Shown: positions 22,961 through 37,400 of the stretch, piece by piece
How positions within the stretch are numbered: position 1 is the first letter of the stretch
Layout: the number at the start of each line of letters is the position of its first letter
Source: Diorhabda sublineata
Lineage: Eukaryota; Arthropoda; Insecta; Coleoptera; Chrysomelidae
Length of the DNA: 64,000 nt
NCBI RefSeq assembly: GCF_026230105.1
Contig: NC_079474.1
Span: 27,790,294-27,854,293 of the forward strand
Direction of reading: 5' to 3'
Notes under the pieces: generated by a model
Seen by the model: only the letters and a program-made list of their open reading frames with translations
Told to the model about the DNA's origin: nothing
Databases searched by the model: none
Made by a program: the position numbers and the translations under genes

Positions 22961-24472
22961 ATTATCATTAAAGTAAACCACCGAAATCGGGGAATTAAAC
23001 TGATTTAATCTTTAGTTAAACAGTTTCTAACCTATAATGTATGTAATTTTGTATTGAATAACACAGCAGAAACAATAATTATCAATTTAGGTATTTTACA
23101 ATATTATTGTCTCTGCTTCCATTATTAACAAGACATTTTTTTGATTTACTGTAAAAGTAAAAGCTGTAAAAGTATGATAGAGCGGACCATTACACAAATA
23201 TAGATTTCACTTATTATGAACATTTTGGAACAAATTAAGGATAGTCTCGAGTCAAACACATGTATTAGGGAGGCTTATTCTGAGTTTATGCAGAAAAAAA
23301 TAGAACAAAATATCATAAATAAAAAATAGTTAATCTCAGTTGGTTTCCATTTATCCAATTTCTAATAATTTCCTGCTGCCTACATATTTGGGTTTTTGAT
23401 TACTCCTTTTATGTTAGTAGAGCTACTTCTGCCATGGTATTGCACAAGAAACTCTTAAAATAGAAAAAATAAACACGAAAAAACTGCTTGTATAAAATAC
23501 GGTGCAAGCGATTATGATTTAAACCGCTGTTTGAATTTCAACATTCTGTTATTTTAAACAGTGGATTAGAGATTACGGTGCAAGTGGGCATAAGAGGATT
23601 AACAATTTTCTATTAACACACTCTTTATTTTTGAACCTTAAAACTTGAAGTAAAAGCATGGAAGTAGGGAAGGTTAGATAATTTTTCCATGCTTCAATGC
23701 ATAGTATAAAATTCGTCTGTTGCAGATTTAAGCAGCTCGCGTCCAAGGGTACGGAAAACTTGTTTTGCATCGGAATTATGACGCGCAGTGCAAAAACCAC
23801 ATTTTATAAGTTTAATTACACAGAATGAAATATAAACACTGTTCAATAGTACAAATACATCTTTATACATCATTGATACAGATGCATCTTGAACGTTAAC
23901 AGAAACCAGTGGCGGCTGGTGGTAAAAATTTTAGCTGTTGAAATGATGGTTGAATCACTTCAATTTTCAAAAATATCCTGAATAACTTGAGGATATTTAA
24001 CACTACCAGTAACATAAACATGTTGAGGGATTGTTCTCTAAATTAAAAAATGCTTCGAGGCTCATCAAGAGTTTTATTCAAATCAGCAGAAAAATTTATG
24101 TTCAACTAATATGCCACGATTTTAATAAAAAAATACATAAGATAAATAAAGTCTCAAAATAGTTTGTAACACCTTTTCGATACTCTGTTTGAACTTATTT
24201 GCTTGCCAGATTTTTAAGAGTATTTGTGAGAGGTGTACATACGAGACCTTTTACCTAAATTATGCCTTGGGAAACATTTCTTTTCGGGTTAGTTAACTTA
24301 TCGCTTTCATCATGTCTACGGAAAATCAATTCAAATGCCTCGCAATGAATTTTGGCAATATATACCTATTCTTCAACACATTTTCATTATGCTGCTGTAT
24401 ATTTCACAAATAAGAAGCATCTAATTGAGCCATAATGTTGATTGATCCTTATAACGTATATTCAATGCAATT
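22961..24472. other. AT-rich spacer, nothing recognised
   Basis: No supported gene or element. A minus-strand open frame at 23573-23800 has no recognisable domain. Confidence 0.35.
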
Positions 24473-24800
24473 ATACGAGGAGTGGTTATTAAGTAATGAG
24501 ATTAGCGCTGCTACAGAAAAAGTACGCATGCACCTAAGGTTAACGACTATCAGCTGTTTATTCTGAAGCTTTGTTCTTTCGAATGCGATACTTACCGAGT
24601 TTGTAGACAAACAAATGCAGCCGTTGTATAGGGGCTGTTTTTTTTTGCTGTAAATATCGAAAAAGTCGGCAATCATGTTGAATCTTCACGTCGGCTACTT
24701 ATTCGTACGATTGATGAATCTGTAAGAATTGACGAAGAATGTGTGCAGCAAATTTTACGTGAAAATATAACGTGAATCATAGAAAGAGAGCGCAGACTTA
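24473..24800 (+). pseudogene. Mariner-like 5' remnant
   Basis: It begins ATACGAGGAGTGGTTATTAA, resembling the 5' ends of insect mariner elements. About 230 bp on, a broken frame reads RRLLIRTIDESVRIDEECVQ followed by QILRENI, similar to the second helix-turn-helix segment of mariner transposases. No DDE domain follows. Weak but consistent. Confidence 0.45.
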
Positions 24801-25560
24801 AACTGGTTGATTTTACTGAGTTTTTAATCAATGTATCACAAGCCAACTGCCAAGTATTTGAAATTTTCTTTTGGATTAGTAATAAAAAAATTATTAGATT
24901 AGATAATTATTATTGGAATTACGATTATTATTTTTTGAAGTCTCAAGTTTTTTTTTATTTGCACTAGTCGCCCCTACCAAAAACAGTAATTGAATTTTCT
25001 TCTAAGGAGGAGACTTATGCTTTATAATAATTTTACTGTTAATATTGAATTGAGTAAAATAGAAAATATGTTTGCATAATGTGGTTGTATAGCACTCATA
25101 TATGAAATGAATCATAACTATTTTTTTCTTTTTCAATTATATTTTCTACAATAAAAACTAATGATTATGAATGAATTACCAATCGTTAAGTTCCATTAAT
25201 TAATAAGTTGTTAATAATTCCATGGAAGTGAAATTCTTTCAAACGAATCCAAAACAAGTTTTCCTATAGGCATTAAATCAAAATTTCAATACCACCAAGT
25301 CAATCCTGCCAATGAATGATATTAATCGTTTAGAAATTCAGTCGCTTGAGCGAGGTTGTGCAGCGCGACTTACATATTTTTTTTACAGTGTCTTGTTCAT
25401 ATTTGAGTTTTGATATCACGGAATTAATTATTAATCAGTTTCACCTGTTATCTTATTTTATTTATCTTGTCGACCTGCGTACATTGTGACTGAAGTGTTT
25501 TGAATTGAAAAGTTTTATTTTTATTAAGTTTATATTTTTATTTCTGAAATATACACCGAC
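24801..25560. promoter_or_regulatory. 5' flank of the membrane-protein gene
   Basis: No coding signal. The last 100 bp before the ATG at 25561 are T/A-rich, a plausible 5' UTR and promoter, but no individual element can be assigned. Confidence 0.3.
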
Positions 25561-25615
25561 ATGGAATTAAGGAGGACTGTTTGGATATTATTAATATTAT
25601 TTTCTTCGACTGAAG
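25561..25615 (+). CDS. Membrane-protein gene exon 1 (signal peptide)
   Basis: ATG at 25561, 18 codons and one base, then donor GTAAGA. The residues are basic then hydrophobic (RR then VWILLILF), as in a signal peptide. The split codon G/TG fits exon 2 at 45076. Confidence 0.6.
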
Positions 25616-28600
25616 GTAAGATACCTACACGTTTCTCATCTTTTTTAAAAAACTAAATAACTTTATTACGCTGTAGAATACTTACTGATTAGATGTAGAT
25701 ATATTTATTCTCAACTATTTGCCTGTTGATAATTGTATTCGATATTTTTGGTACATTTCGAATCGAAATATCCAAAAAGAATTATCTCATGAAAAACCTC
25801 CTTAAGTAACAAAAACAAGATGTATTGAATTATTTATTCTATCACATGATTATAGATATTTTTAGTACACGTCTTATTTTATTACTTATCAATAAATATT
25901 CAGAAAATATTTTATTGAAATTTCTATTATTTAAAACAGTTTCTCAAGGTGCCTTATAAGTTGTATTTATTTCGGTACTTGTGGTGGAGAAACCTATTGT
26001 TCAATCAGTTGTTTATTTTACCCAGAATATTCAAATCAAAATAAACATTAAAATCATAACTTTTATAGTGACATCTTTTTTACGTGTTATCTATAGGGTG
26101 AGGCATATATTTTTGGACTCATGAAATTGCCAAGAAAAAAACACACTGTACTAAAACAAATGTTTATTTGAAATAAATCAGAAACTTATTTCTTAAAAGT
26201 CGATGTTGGAATTCCTGTAACCTGGCGCTAATAATTTCGAAATAACTTCTATTGTGACATCTGTTTTATGGGTTATCTATAGGGTGAGCCATATATTTTT
26301 GGATTCATAAAGTTGCCAAAAAAACACACTGTATTAAAACAAATGTTTATTTGAAATAAATCAGAAACTTATTTCTTGAAAGTCGATGTTGGAATTCCTG
26401 TAACCTGGCCCTAATATGTTCGAAATAACTTCTATTGTGACATCTTTTTTCCGTGTTATCTATAGGATGAGCCATATATTTTTGGACTCATAAAGTTGCA
26501 AAAAAAACACACTGTATTGAAACAAAAGTTTATTTGAAATAAATCAGAAACTTATTTCTTGAAAGTCGATGTTGGAATTCCTGTAACCTGGCCCTAATAT
26601 TTTCGAAATAACTTCTATTGTGACATCTTTTTTATGGGTTATCTATAGGGTGAGCCATATATTTTTGGATTCATAAAGTTGCCAAAAAAACACACTGTAT
26701 TGAAACAAATGTTTATTTGAAATAAAACATAAACTTATTTCTTGAAAGTCGATGTTGGAACTCCTGAAACCTGGCGCTAATATTTTCGAAATAACTTCTA
26801 TTGTGACAACTTTTTTCCGTGTTATCTATAGGATGAGCCATATATTTTTGGACTCATAAAGTTGCAAAAAAAAACACACTGTATTGGAACAAATGTTTAT
26901 TTGAAATAAAATAGAAACTTATTTTTTGGAAGTCGATGTTGGAACTCCTGAAGCCTGGCCCTAATATTTTCGAAATAACTTCTATTGTGACATCTTTTTT
27001 ACGTGTTAACTATAGGGTGAGCCATATATTTTTGGATTCATAAAGTTGCCAAAAAAAAACACACTGAATTAAAACAAATGTTTATTTGAAATAAAATAGA
27101 AACTTATTTCTTGAAAGTCGATGTTGGAATTCCTGTAACCTGGCGCTAATATTTTCGAAATAACTTCTATTGTGACAACTTTTTTCCGTGTTATCTATAG
27201 GGTGAGGCATATATTTTTGGACTCATGAAATTGCCAAGAAAAAAACACACTGTACTAAAACAAATGTTTATTTGAAATAAATCAGAAACTTATTTCTTGA
27301 AAGTCGATGTTGGAATTCCTGTAACCTGGCCCTAATATTTTCGAAATAACTTCTATTGGGACATCTTTTTTACGTGTTATCTATAGGGTGAGCCATATAT
27401 TTTTGGACTCATAAAGTTGCAAAAAAACACACTGTATTGAAACAAATGTTTATTTGAAATAAAACAGAAACTTATTTCTCCAAAGTCGATGTTGGAACTC
27501 CTGAAACCAGGCCCTAATATTTTCGAAATAACTTCTATTGTGACAACTTTTTTCCGTGTTATCTATAGGATGAGCCATATATTTTTGGACTCATAAAGTT
27601 GCCAAAAAAAAAACACACTGTATTGGAACAAATGTTTATTTGAAATAAAATAGAAACTTATTTTTTGGAAGTCGATGTTGGAACTCCTGAAGCCTGGCCC
27701 TAATATTTTCGAAATAACTTCTATTGTGACATTTTTTTTCCGTGTTATCTATAGGATGAGCCATATATTTTTGGACTCATAAAGTTGCCAAAAAAAAAAC
27801 ACACTGTATTGGAACAAATGTTTATTTGAAATAAAATAGAAACTTATTTTTTGGAAGTCGATGTTGGAACTCCTGAAGCCTGGCCCTAATATTTTCGAAA
27901 TAACTTCTATTGTGACATTTTTTTTCCGTGTTATCTATAGGATGAGCCATATATTTTTGGACTCATGAACTTGCCAAGAAAAAAACACACTGTATTAAAA
28001 CAAATGTTTATTTGAAATAAATCAGAAACTTATTTCTTGAAAGTCGATGTTGGAATTCCTGTAACCTGGCCCTAATATTTTCGAAACAACTTCTATTGTG
28101 ACATCTTTTTTACGTGTTAACTATAGGGTGAGCCATATATTTTTGGACTCATAAAATTGCCAAGAAAAAAACACACTGTATTAAAACAAATGTTTATTTG
28201 AAATAAATCAGAAACTTATTTCTTGAAAGTCGATGTTGGAATTCCTGTAACCTGGCCCTAATATTTTTGAAACAACTTCTATTGTGACATCTTTTTTACG
28301 TGTTAACTATAGGGTGAGCCATATATTTTTGGATTCATAAAGTTGCCAAAAAAAAACACACTGTATTAAAACAATTGTTTATTTGAAATAAAATAGAAAC
28401 TTATTTCTTGAAAGTCGATGTTGGAATTCCTGTAACCTGGCGCTAATATTTTCGAAATAACTTCTATTGTGACAACTTTTTTCCGTGTTATCTATAGGAT
28501 GAGCCATATATTTTTGGACTCATAAAGTTGCAAAAAAAACACACTGTATTAAAACAAATGTTTATTTGAAATAAATCAGAAACTTATTTCTTGAAAGTCG

Positions 28601-31349
28601 ATGTTGGAATTCCTGTAACCTGGCCCTAATATTTTCGAAATAACTTCTATTGGGACATCTTTTTTCCGTGTTATCTATAGGGTGAGGCATATATTTTTGG
28701 ACTCATGAAATTGCCAAGAAAAAAACACACTGTACTAAAACAAATGTTTATTTGAAATAAATCAGAAACTTATTTCTTGAAAGTCGATGTTGGAATTCCT
28801 GTAACCTGGCCCTAATATTTTCGAAATAACTTCTATTGGGACATCTTTTTTACGTGTTATCTATAGGGTGAGCCATATATTTTTGGACTCATAAAGTTGC
28901 AAAAAAACACACTGTATTGAAACAAATGTTTATTTGAAATAAAACAGAAACTTATTTCTCCAAAGTCGATGTTGGAACTCCTGAAACCAGGCCCTAATAT
29001 TTTCGAAATAACTTCTATTGTGACAACTTTTTTCCGTGTTATCTATAGGATGAGCCATATATTTTTGGACTCATAAAGTTGCCAAAAAAAAAACACACTG
29101 TATTGGAACAAATGTTTATTTGAAATAAAATAGAAACTTATTTTTTGGAAGTCGATGTTGGAACTCCTGAAGCCTGGCCCTAATATTTTCGAAATAACTT
29201 CTATTGTGACATTTTTTTTCCGTGTTATCTATAGGATGAGCCATATATTTTTGGACTCATGAACTTGCCAAGAAAAAAACACACTGTATTAAAACAAATG
29301 TTTATTTGAAATAAATCAGAAACTTATTTCTTGAAAGTCGATGTTGGAATTCCTGTAACCTGGCCCTAATATTTTCGAAATAACTTCTATTGTGACATCT
29401 TTTTTACGTGTTAACTATAGGGTGAGCCATATATTTTTGGATTCATAAAGTTGCCAAAAAAAAACACACTGAATTAAAACAAATGTTTATTTGAAATAAA
29501 ATAGAAACTTATTTCTTGAAAGTCGATGTTGGAATTCCTGTAACCTGGCGCTAATATTTTCGAAATAACTTCTATTGTGACAACTTTTTTCCGTGTTATC
29601 TATAGGGTGAGGCATATATTTTTGGACTCATGAAATTGCCAAGAAAAAAACACACTGTACTAAAACAAATGTTTATTTGAAATAAATCAGAAACTTATTT
29701 CTTGAAAGTCGATGTTGGAATTCCTGTAACCTGGCGCTAATATTTTCGAAATAACTTCTATTGTGACAACTTTTTTCCGTGTTATCTATAGGATGAGCCA
29801 TATATTTTTGGACTCATAAAGTTGCAAAAAAAACACACTGTATTAAAACAAATGTTTATTTGAAATAAATCAGAAACTTATTTCTTGAAAGTCGATGTTG
29901 GAACTCCTGAAACCTGGCGCTAATATTTTCGAAATAACTTCTATTGTGACATCTTTTTTCCGTGTTATCTATTGGATGAGCCATATATTTTTGGACTCAT
30001 AAAGTTGCAAAAAAAAACACACTGTATTAAAACAAATGTTTATTTGAAATAAATCAGAAACTTATTTCTTGAAAGTCGATGTTGGAACTCCTGAAACCTG
30101 GCGCTAATATTTTCGAAATAACTTCTATTGTGACATCTGTTTTATGGGTTATCTATAGGGTGAGCCATATATTTTTGGATTCATAAAGTTGCCAAAAAAA
30201 ACACACTGAATTAAAACAAATGTTTATTTGAAATAAAATAGAAACTTATTTCTTGAAAGTCGATGTTGGAATTCCTGTAACCTGGCGCTAATATTTTCGA
30301 AATAACTTCTATTGTGACAACTTTTTTCCGTGTTATCTATAGGGTGAGGCATATATTTTTGGACTCATGGAATTGCCAAGAAAAAAACACACTGTACTAA
30401 AACAAATGTTTATTTGAAATAAATCAGAAACTTATTTCTTGAAAGTCGATGTTGGAATTCCTGTAACCTGGCCCTAATATTTTCGAAATAACTTCTATTG
30501 GGACATCTTTTTTACGTGTTATCTATAGGGTGAGCCATATATTTTTGGACTCATAAAGTTGCAAAAAAACACACTGTATTGAAACAAATGTTTATTTGAA
30601 ATAAAACAGAAACTTATTTCTCCAAAGTCGATGTTGGAACTCCTGAAACCTGGCCCTAATATTTTCGAAACAACTTCTATTGGGACATCTTTTTTACGTG
30701 TTATCTATAGGGTGAGCCATATATTTTTGGACTCATAAAGTTGCAAAAAAACACACTGTATTGGAACAAATGTTTATTTGAAATAAATCAGAAACTTATT
30801 TTTTGGAAGTCGATGTTGGAACTCCTGAAGCCTGGCCCTAATATTTTCGAAATAACTTCTATTGTGACAACTTTTTTCCGTGTTATCTATAGGGTGAGCC
30901 ATATATTTTTGGACTCATAAAGTTGCAAAAAAACACACTGTATTGAAACAAATGTTTATTTGAAATAAAACAGAAACTTATTTCTCGAAAGTCGATGTTG
31001 GAACTCCTGAAACCAGGCACTAATATTTTCGAAAACTCTTTGACACGTAGCACTGGGTATGTTACCCACTTCATGATGAATGTTGTCCTTTAAATGGAGT
31101 ACTGCTCTTCTCTGTTCATCCACGTAGACGTGCCTTTTAACAAAACCCCACAAAAAGAAATCAGCTGAGTGTATGTCTGGGCTGCGGAGAGGCCATGGAA
31201 TATCTGTGTTCGATCAATTTGTTTGGGATGATGTTACTGTGGTTGATGTAAAATTGCATTATCAAGTTGTATTTGCACTAGTTAAAGCCGACTTTGAGGT
31301 TATGATCCTGTAAATGATACATTGGAACTCTATTGACCAGTTATAACAT

Positions 31350-31427
<78 letters not shown>

Positions 31428-34400
31428 CAAAATATGAAAGAAAATGATTTGGGCATTAGATTGATTGCTACAATATAAAGAAATATCTAAATAAAACTAA
31501 AGAGGTACACTAAGCAGTTAAATTTAAACTTAAATGATAGAACTTAGGTTGCATTTACAGGCCATCCAATGTTTACTGAAATAAAGTTATTTTTCTAAGA
31601 TTGATACAAGTCTATCAATACTGCTGTGCGGAACATTTGCTATAATACAAGAGGCAAGATTAAATCTTCAGAGTGAACCCTAACATAGTCCAAAATCATA
31701 ATCCTACTTATTTACTATTTACTTATCACAAGTACAAGTGACACAAATATCCCATGTAGCCCAACAATCATTAAAAGCTTCCAAAGAAAATGAAGTAATT
31801 AGACGAGATAGGTAACAGCAAAGGGCGTGTAACTGATACAAGTAAAGACCAGTTTCTGCGAATTTAAGCAGTCCAGCGCATATTAGAAAATATCCTTGAA
31901 AATATCTACATCCAAGGAATAGTGTAGCCAGCTGACTGTCCTGATCTTGATCACATAGACACTCTTTAGCTTTCGAGCTTTATTAAATCGCATCAGACTT
32001 ATTGGAATAATGGTATGCTCTTGACCAAAATGGAATAAGAAATGAAATAATAATATCAGAGGAAGAAATACGCGCTATTAAAATCCATATTATTATTTTT
32101 AAGATTTTTTGTGAAATCTTGAATTAATAACTACGTTATCTTCTTATTTTTTGAAATTTTAATATATATTTTTTAAGATTTAACTATCTAAAATGTGCGT
32201 TAATTTTGGTGGGACACATTACTTTGAACAGTTCACTTGAATAAAACCCAACTTGTATTCTCGAAGATGTCGGAAGGGTTAGATATAGATGCAGAGGCTG
32301 TATTATATCCAAAAAAGGCCAAAGTCATGTGAGAAAGGGAAGGGAGGGATCATAAATATTATACTTGTTCACATATTATTCCATTTTGCAATTCACTTTG
32401 TCCATTTTGGAGTTATTTTGAGAGCAGAACGCTTCAAATGTTTTTTGTTTCCCTTTACTTGAAATGGAAAGTATTATTCATTTCCACCTATTTCTACTGC
32501 TGCCATTTTCTCTTTTTTTGTAGAATGATTGTTTACCTTTCCATTACAAACCAATATCTTAATTTTTATAATTAAGGGGCCACAATAAAAAGTGAAGAAA
32601 AGATCTCCTGATCTCCGAAATCTTTTATTTTTTCCTTCATTTTACTTCGTCGTCTTTTTGGTTTGTGCGTAATTTCGTGGTACCATTTTTATTTGAATAC
32701 CTCAAATCTTTTTAAAATTTGAAACGAATTTGACACTTTAGGCGAATTCAATTTATTCAACTCATGTTGATAGAAAAGAATGTTTACTTACTACCAATAT
32801 GTAATATCAAACATTACAATACTAATATTAGTTTCGTAATGAGATACTTCACTTTACTTAGGTTGTTTACCGCACTAGTGGAATGAGCTCATGAAAAAAG
32901 AAAAAAAAATTAAATCTCATTTATTATAATAATTAAACACAGGATTTAGCGGTTACTAGGGTTTGTAATGCGTTATTTGCACCAAGTTCTAAATCAGAAT
33001 TCACACTTTCATAGTCGGAACTCATGTCGATACAATTATACGTGAATGCGTCAAAACTGACAGTTCGCAAAATAAATCAACAATGAGCCCTTGTTACATG
33101 ATTCTAATATTAATATCAGGAATATTGACTAATTTTGAGTAAATAATTAACATTATTGGTAGTAGGTAAAATATGTACTATATTCGTATTGTAAATTCAT
33201 ATTACGATATTCAATGGGTTATCAAACGGCCAAATTTCCCATCTCATTTCGTAATACGAATCGTTACGACACATATCGTAAATATCTATTATAAAATATC
33301 AATTTTTATATTTAATGCTTAAGTAAGTTTCTGACAAGAACTTGATTTTTACTTATTCTTTTATAACTTCTACCGTAAAGAAATTCAATTAAGAATTTTT
33401 TCAATATATTACTGGACTGTAGGTGTATATCTAATGATTATTTCTTGAGCATTATAAACTGTGATCAAAATAATCGCAAAATATAATATGTATTTACTAA
33501 GAAATGTCAATGAGACAATATATATACAGTGCTTTTCAGATAAAAGTATCCACCTTTAATAACTTTTGTAATACTGGTATTAAGAAAAATCCAAAAACAC
33601 GTCAATTTATGTTGGAAGGGGCAAGCATTATGGCTTATTTAAACTTACTGGAAAAGCCACCCCCTCACCCTTTATTTTTTTAAATTACTTTTCATATTTT
33701 TTATGTAAAATTTGGATACTCCTCTTTGAGCTGATTTCAAAAATGTATAATACTTGTAGGTTAAAGTGGTTAGTTTATGAGATAAATAATTTTTCTTTTA
33801 AGAGCACAAATTTTACTTATTATATACATTCACCTTATTTGCCTGTACTAAAATGGGTTGTACAACAGGTCAAACTCTTTAATCTTTTTAATTGTGCTAT
33901 TTATTATGAAGTTACAATAAGTGTTCAAAATGAGTACCATTCACTTCCATACAATGGTATAATCTATTTTGAAATGCCTCTCTGACATTGCTTAATACGG
34001 CTGGATTTAATTGTCGACATTCATTTTCTATCCTCTCTCGTAAATCATCCAGAGATTCTGGTTGGGTAGCATAAACTTTTGTTTTTAAATACCCCCATAA
34101 AAAGAAGTCTAGGGGGGTTTAATCCGGTGACCTAGGTGGCCACTCCATCATCTGCCCCCGTCTACCTATCCAACGAGCGGGGAATGTTTCGTTTAAAAAT
34201 TGTCGGACAGGCATAGCATAGTGTAGTGAAATGTTGAAATACCAGTAAATCTTCGGAAAGGTTATCATCATTTTCTATTATTGTTGTAATACGTGGGTCA
34301 ACCCCTTCCCTGAGTAACTCAAGATATGATTCACCATTTAAATTTCCGTTGATGAAGAAAGGTCCGACAATGTGGTCACCTAGGATACACACCAAACGTT

Positions 34401-37400
34401 TAACTTTTGGGGATGTTGTGTATGGAATTCACGCATAATATGTGGATCACTTTCAGCCCAATATCTACAATTATGCCTACTTACTAAGCCATTTAATGAC
34501 CATGAGCATTCATCAGAAAAGCAAATATGGTTTAACAATTGTGGATTGTTATTGATAATTTGCGTCATTCATTCGCAAAACTCTAGACAACGATCAAAAT
34601 CATCTTCATTCAACTCGTGCACCAACTTAACTTTGTATGGGTGGTACTTGAATTTATGTAGAACTCGGAAAACTGTAGAAGATGAAACACCGATCGCTCT
34701 ACTTATTGTTGACAACGATTGGGGTTGTTGAGCCTCTAAGCTGACTTGCCCTAAAATTGCCACTTGGATTGCTTCGTTATTTACGAGTCCCTCTTGCTTA
34801 TGCACTTTATTGCAAACAGACCTGTTGTGGTAAATTTCTCCATCAGTTGAATTACATACTTATGAGTTGCATGTCTTCCGTCATGTAATTCGTTAAATAT
34901 TCTAGCAGCAGCTCTTGCACAATTATTATTTTGGTAGTATAAACCTACAATTTCAATTCTTTCTTGCAAAGAGTAAACCATTTCAGAGAAACAAAATAAA
35001 TAATGTATCAAATTACACTATCAATAGTGACTACAAATTCTAGTTGACAACGTCAAACTTTAATAAAAAGTAGAGTTTTTTGTTGTTTGGATTTTTTAAG
35101 TAGAATAAATAGCACAGTTAAAAAGATTAAAGAGTTTGAACTGTTGTACAACCCATTTTAGTACAGGCAAATAAGGTGAAAGTAAATAATAAGTAAAATT
35201 TGTGCTCTTAAAAGAAAAATTGTTTATCTCATAAACTAACCACTTTAACCTACAAGTATTATACATTTTTGAAATCAGCTCAAAGAGGAGTATCCAAATT
35301 TTACATAAAAAATATGAAAAGTAATTTAAAAAAATAAAGGGGATGCTGCTAGGGGTGAGGGGGTGGCTTTTCCAGTAAGTTTAAATAATGGATTTTTTCT
35401 AAATACCAGTATTACAAAAGTTATTAAAGGTGGATACTTTTATCTGAAAAGCACTGTATAAATATACTTCAAAACATTGAAATTACATTTAATAAGAATG
35501 TCATTGAAAACGGAAGAATAACAACGACAATATGTTAAAAACAGTCTCCTTATTCTGCAATGTACACTTACGAAGGCCAATGGGATAGAAATGCCTCAAT
35601 TTGGTAGTCTTACTGGTAGTAATACTGATTGTAACACTTTTTCTCTTATTCTATGTTTATAAAATAAGAATCAGCAGCCTCTAGATATTGGTTTATTGTT
35701 TTATTAGCAAAAAAGGTGATAATTTTGCGACTATCTTATTATCTAAAAAAAAGACGAGACCGAAGATTCTTTACAATACACGTGGATTGCAGAAAGAATT
35801 TTAAAGCTGCAGAACAACATCGTCGAACTACAAAAACATCATCGGGCTCCGAGATTATCTTTGATGAATTTATGACAGTTCCAGGATTAAACAACAATTT
35901 TCCGCTAACATTAATAATAAATCTCGTTTCATTTCCTTATTAAGCTGCGAATATTGCAGTGAAACAAGCTCAAAGCGACGCAGTTGTCCTCATAATTGAA
36001 ACAGCAATAGAAACAAACACAAAAATTGTAGTCGATGAAGGTGTTGATTTGTTGTACTACTTATTGCAATGACTTCAACAGATAAAATTATTCATCTTCT
36101 GAAACCTGAAAGGGCTCAACAGCGAACAGAAATATATTCTTTAAAAAGTTTATCTCAACTGAGAGAGACTGAGAGAGAGTTGTTCAACTTGATCAAGGTG
36201 CGAAATGTTGGATACATGGGTCACGTTCTTAGAGGAGAACGATATACAATACCCCACTTGATCATACAAGGAAAGATCGAAGGAAAGAGAGGCGTAGGCC
36301 GAAAAAAAATGTCATGGCTACGCAATATAAGACACTGGACTGGCATAAATAACACCGGTGAACTGTGTCATGCCGCTATAAATAGATGTCTGACCATAAG
36401 ATAACCGCCAACGCACTGTAGGTGCAAGGCAGTAGAAGAAGAAGAAGCTTATCCCAAATGACAAAGCAATATAAAACTCCAGTATTTAAATTATTCGAAA
36501 AAAAAAAAAAGATTTGACTGACAGTGCTAAATTATTTACAGAAGGAATTCGCTTTCTTCTTGCCGTTTGTGGAGCTCCAAAAATTAAATTACTTCCATTG
36601 ATAAATAGCGACTTAACTTTTGTAACAAATACGCGAAACAAGAAATAAGTACAACTATCATGTCTTCCAACATCGGCACCTGATATTCAATACTTGTGTA
36701 AAGTATACTATCAAGTTTAAACATGACTAGGAAATGAACTAAGCCCAGAAGACTGGGGTTGGAAACTGATAGATAATACTCCGATTGAAAGTTTACTTCC
36801 ACTTGCTCCAGAAAACTCCTCAGTCCTGTTTTTTGCAGTTGTAAAAAAGGTTGTAGTACCAAATGTGACTGTAAAAAAGTCGGGTTGCTGTATTCTCCAG
36901 CGACTACCAATTGCCAAGGTCAGACTTGCTCAAATGTCCAACTGAGTACGATAGAGGAAGATTCCTGTGATTTTAATGAAGAGACCAATGACTCAGCCAC
37001 ATTTGAACATCCGACAAGAGGAAAAATAAGACAAATATATGACTGTTGAAGTAAACTTTCGAGAGTATGAGGTAACGGGTATTGCTCCCTTAAATTATCC
37101 TAAAATTGTCATGACAGTTAGTGGAGTAGCCCTACAGGGGAAACCACGGTAAAAAAACGCGCCCAGTACACTATCTTACAGTGCATATCATGTATAAGTG
37201 GCTCTTAGAATCACGATATCTCAGGAATGGTAACTCTTAGGGAAAAAAAGTGAAAACCATTTTATAGAGAATTTTAAGATCTAAAACTTTGGTTGTAGAT
37301 TTTTTTTGATAAAACTTACCGTTTTCGAGAAAAAATCAAATTGTGACCTTTGACACGGAATAACTTTTGTACTACCCCTAGAATCGATGAGGATTTTTAA

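Noticed and set aside
26045..31030. CRISPR-like or coding repeat array
   Set aside because: There are no short repeats with unique spacers, the whole 184-bp unit is repeated, and the host is eukaryotic; the unit is derived from a transposon end.
30883..31074. 63-codon minus-strand frame overlapping the last satellite unit
   Set aside because: Out of frame with the real transposase tail at 30956-31230; a shadow.
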